The notes below the pieces were generated by a model that saw nothing but the letters and a program-made list of their open reading frames with translations, had not been told where the DNA came from and did not search any database. This document shows, piece after piece, positions 62,426 to 64,000 of a stretch of DNA of 64,000 nucleotides. This DNA comes from Urophycis tenuis. Lineage: Eukaryota; Chordata; Actinopteri; Gadiformes; Phycidae. Position 1 is the first letter of the stretch, and every line of letters begins with the position of its first letter. A program made the position numbers and the translations under genes. Location: the NCBI GenBank assembly GCA_036785325.1, contig JAXIVH010000050.1:124001-188000 (forward strand). Direction: 5' to 3'.

Positions 62426-62637
62426 CTGGAAATATAAAATACACACGTGATCAGTATTGATATTGATATCTTTTATAAGAACACTGTTCATACCGTTTAC
62501 ACTTTTTATACAACTGTTTATACAATGTCCATACTGTTTATTTATTAATGTTTATCACTGAAAAATAAAGGTGACTTGGTATGACTTGTGTGCTATTTTC
62601 TTTCCACAGCCAACAGAACACACATGAATCAGCTTAT

Positions 62638-63237
62638 TATTTCGACGACCCATGGGCAAATATAGTCATGCCATACGTCGTTGGAAAGCTTAGATTTCCC
62701 CGTTTAAAATGAGCCCATCTCCGAGCAATTTCGTTGCTCACAGACAAATCTGCGTCAGGTTGACTGAAGTCTACACAGCAGCTAAAGACATACCTTCAAC
62801 GTTTCAATTAACATCAATCTTTCCTTACAGAACACAAATTAATTAGCTTAGTATTTCAACGACCCTTTAGTGAATATAGTCTTGCCATACGCCGTTGGAA
62901 AGCTTAGATTTCCCTGCTTAAAATGAGCCCATCCGCGAGCAGTCTGGTTGATCACAGACTAAACTGCGTCAGGTTGACTGAAGTCTACCCAGCAGCTAAA
63001 AACATACCTTCAACGTTTCAATTAACATCAATCTTTCCTTACAGAACACAAATTAATTAGCTTAGTATTTCAACGACCCATGAGTCAATATAGTCTTGCC
63101 ATACGCCGTTGGAAAGCTTAGATTTCCCCGCTTAAAATGAGCTCATCCGCGAGCAGTCTGGTTGATCACAGACTAAACTACGTCAGGTTGACTGAAGTCT
63201 ACCCAGCAGCTAAAAACATACCTTCAACTTTTCAATT
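62638..63237 (+). repeat. Satellite array 30: three monomers
   Basis: 2 x 214 + 172 bp, the only three-monomer array. Its last monomer keeps HindIII and has GAGCTCATCCGC and AACTACGTCAGG. Confidence 0.97.
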
Positions 63238-63475
63238 CACGCGTTTTTTTTGTAATACGTGTAGCTATGATAAAGGACACATGTTTTGGCCTGTTTTATT
63301 ATTCATAGTTGGCTTAACAGTAATAGAATATTATTATATGCTATAAGTGACCAGACGTCCGAGATCAAAACTGGGAGCATAATCCCAGAGAAGGGGGAAA
63401 AAAAGGGTCAGCTATGTTTAAGTATATATATATATGTGTGTGTATATATAAGTGTGTGTGTGTGTGTATATATGC

Positions 63476-63524
<49 letters not shown>

Positions 63525-63534
63525 AATCACTTAC

Positions 63535-64000
63535 TTTGAACGGCATGATCCCATATCGCTGTGAAGGGATGGCGTTAACCAGGTGGGCGTGCAACCCCTC
63601 GAGAGAGTTGCTGCCTCGCCGGCACTTGTACTTGTTCAGCCGGATGCAGTTCTTCACAACCACCTTCACAGAGACATACAGCTGTATGCCAGGGGGGTCC
63701 TGTAACACACAACCTATTGCAAGGTCCTCATTTATGCTGGTGTCATTTTGAAATGTTACCATATACAAGTTTGAATGGTTTTGACACACGATGACTGCAG
63801 AGACAGCTGCAGGATGGCCCACGAAGCAGGACGGAGGGGGCCTGTGGCTGTGCGGGGAGGACCAGCGGTATGGGTGCTGCCGACACAGGGGGCGGGCGGG
63901 CCACAGGCTGATGCAGCAGGAGGCCTCGGCTGGAGGCGGGTGGGCGCAGGAGGCTTCGGCCGGGTGGAGGACGACAACGCAGTGGGCTGAACGGGCCGGT
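63535..64000 (-). pseudogene. Exon-like block, copy 31 (unplaced), cut by window end, CGA intact
   Basis: Module 63238 to beyond the window. TTTGAACGG next to the donor changes MPFQ to MPFK. The left arm has CCCAGAGAAGGG, and the microsatellite is uninterrupted like class G. The window ends 38 bp before the expected acceptor. Confidence 0.45.

Larger units (their letters stand above)
57551..62637 (+). repeat. 5.09-kb higher-order unit, second copy
   Basis: Array 27, module 28, array 28, module 29, array 29, module 30. It directly abuts the first copy. The 8-bp difference in total length (5,095 against 5,087) equals four TG repeats lost from module 28. Confidence 0.92.

Noticed and set aside
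1326..63822. One giant minus-strand gene with 31 repeated in-phase 504-bp exons and satellite introns
   Set aside because: Exon length and splice signals would allow it, but no frame is open through any copy, and 14 copies have a further stop.
1..64000. CRISPR-like array
   Set aside because: Repeats are long, directly joined, have no unique spacers, and the genome is eukaryotic.

Overview
This window is vertebrate, most likely teleost fish, nuclear DNA. The evidence is a CR1/L2/Rex1-type LINE with a fish-style reverse transcriptase and a 3' tail of GATTCT hexamers, long TA/TG microsatellites, and intron/exon-style sequence. There is no bacterial-style gene organisation. Apart from the LINE, no intact gene is present: the window is one continuous, hierarchically organised composite satellite.

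Level 1 is a 214-bp monomer, about 143 copies and about 46% of the window. Almost every monomer carries a HindIII site (AAGCTT). Level 2 is a module of about 1.0 kb (31 copies, about 49% of the window) that sits inside one monomer of each array. From left to right a module holds a 184-bp left arm, a TA/TG/GC microsatellite, a 504-bp exon-like block readable on the minus strand, and a 212-bp AT-rich tail whose last 24 bp return to the monomer sequence. Between modules lie 2 to 10 monomers, and every array between modules is exactly n x 214 + 172 bp. Level 3 consists of recent segmental copies of multi-module blocks: an adjacent 5.09-kb pair, an adjacent 10.2-kb pair, a 2,445-bp block present three times, and a 4.08-kb block repeated 45 kb away.

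The exon-like block has a minus-strand acceptor and donor, and its last ~60 codons resemble the RGS-x-SLEG part of a multi-copy family of uncharacterised, probably transposon-derived fish proteins (resemblance judged from memory). It is dead in all copies because the reading frame shifts in its middle. In 14 of 31 copies it also carries a CGA-to-TGA stop. The array has therefore multiplied a broken gene fragment, not a working gene.

I sorted the modules into classes by shared variants: A (copies 6, 9, 12, 14, 17, 18, 21, 23, 27-left, 30), B (3, 19-left, 24, 27-right), C (4, 19-right, 25, 28), D (20, 26, 29), E (7, 10, 15), F (8, 11, 13, 16, 22), G (1, 5), and unplaced or mixed copies 2 and 31. 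Copies 19 and 27 are chimeras that mark unequal crossovers within the module. One LINE copy (11837-15254) with an uninterrupted 1003-residue endonuclease/reverse transcriptase ORF has inserted into module 6 only, after the array formed. All spacings and variant calls were read by eye. No alignment or database search was run.
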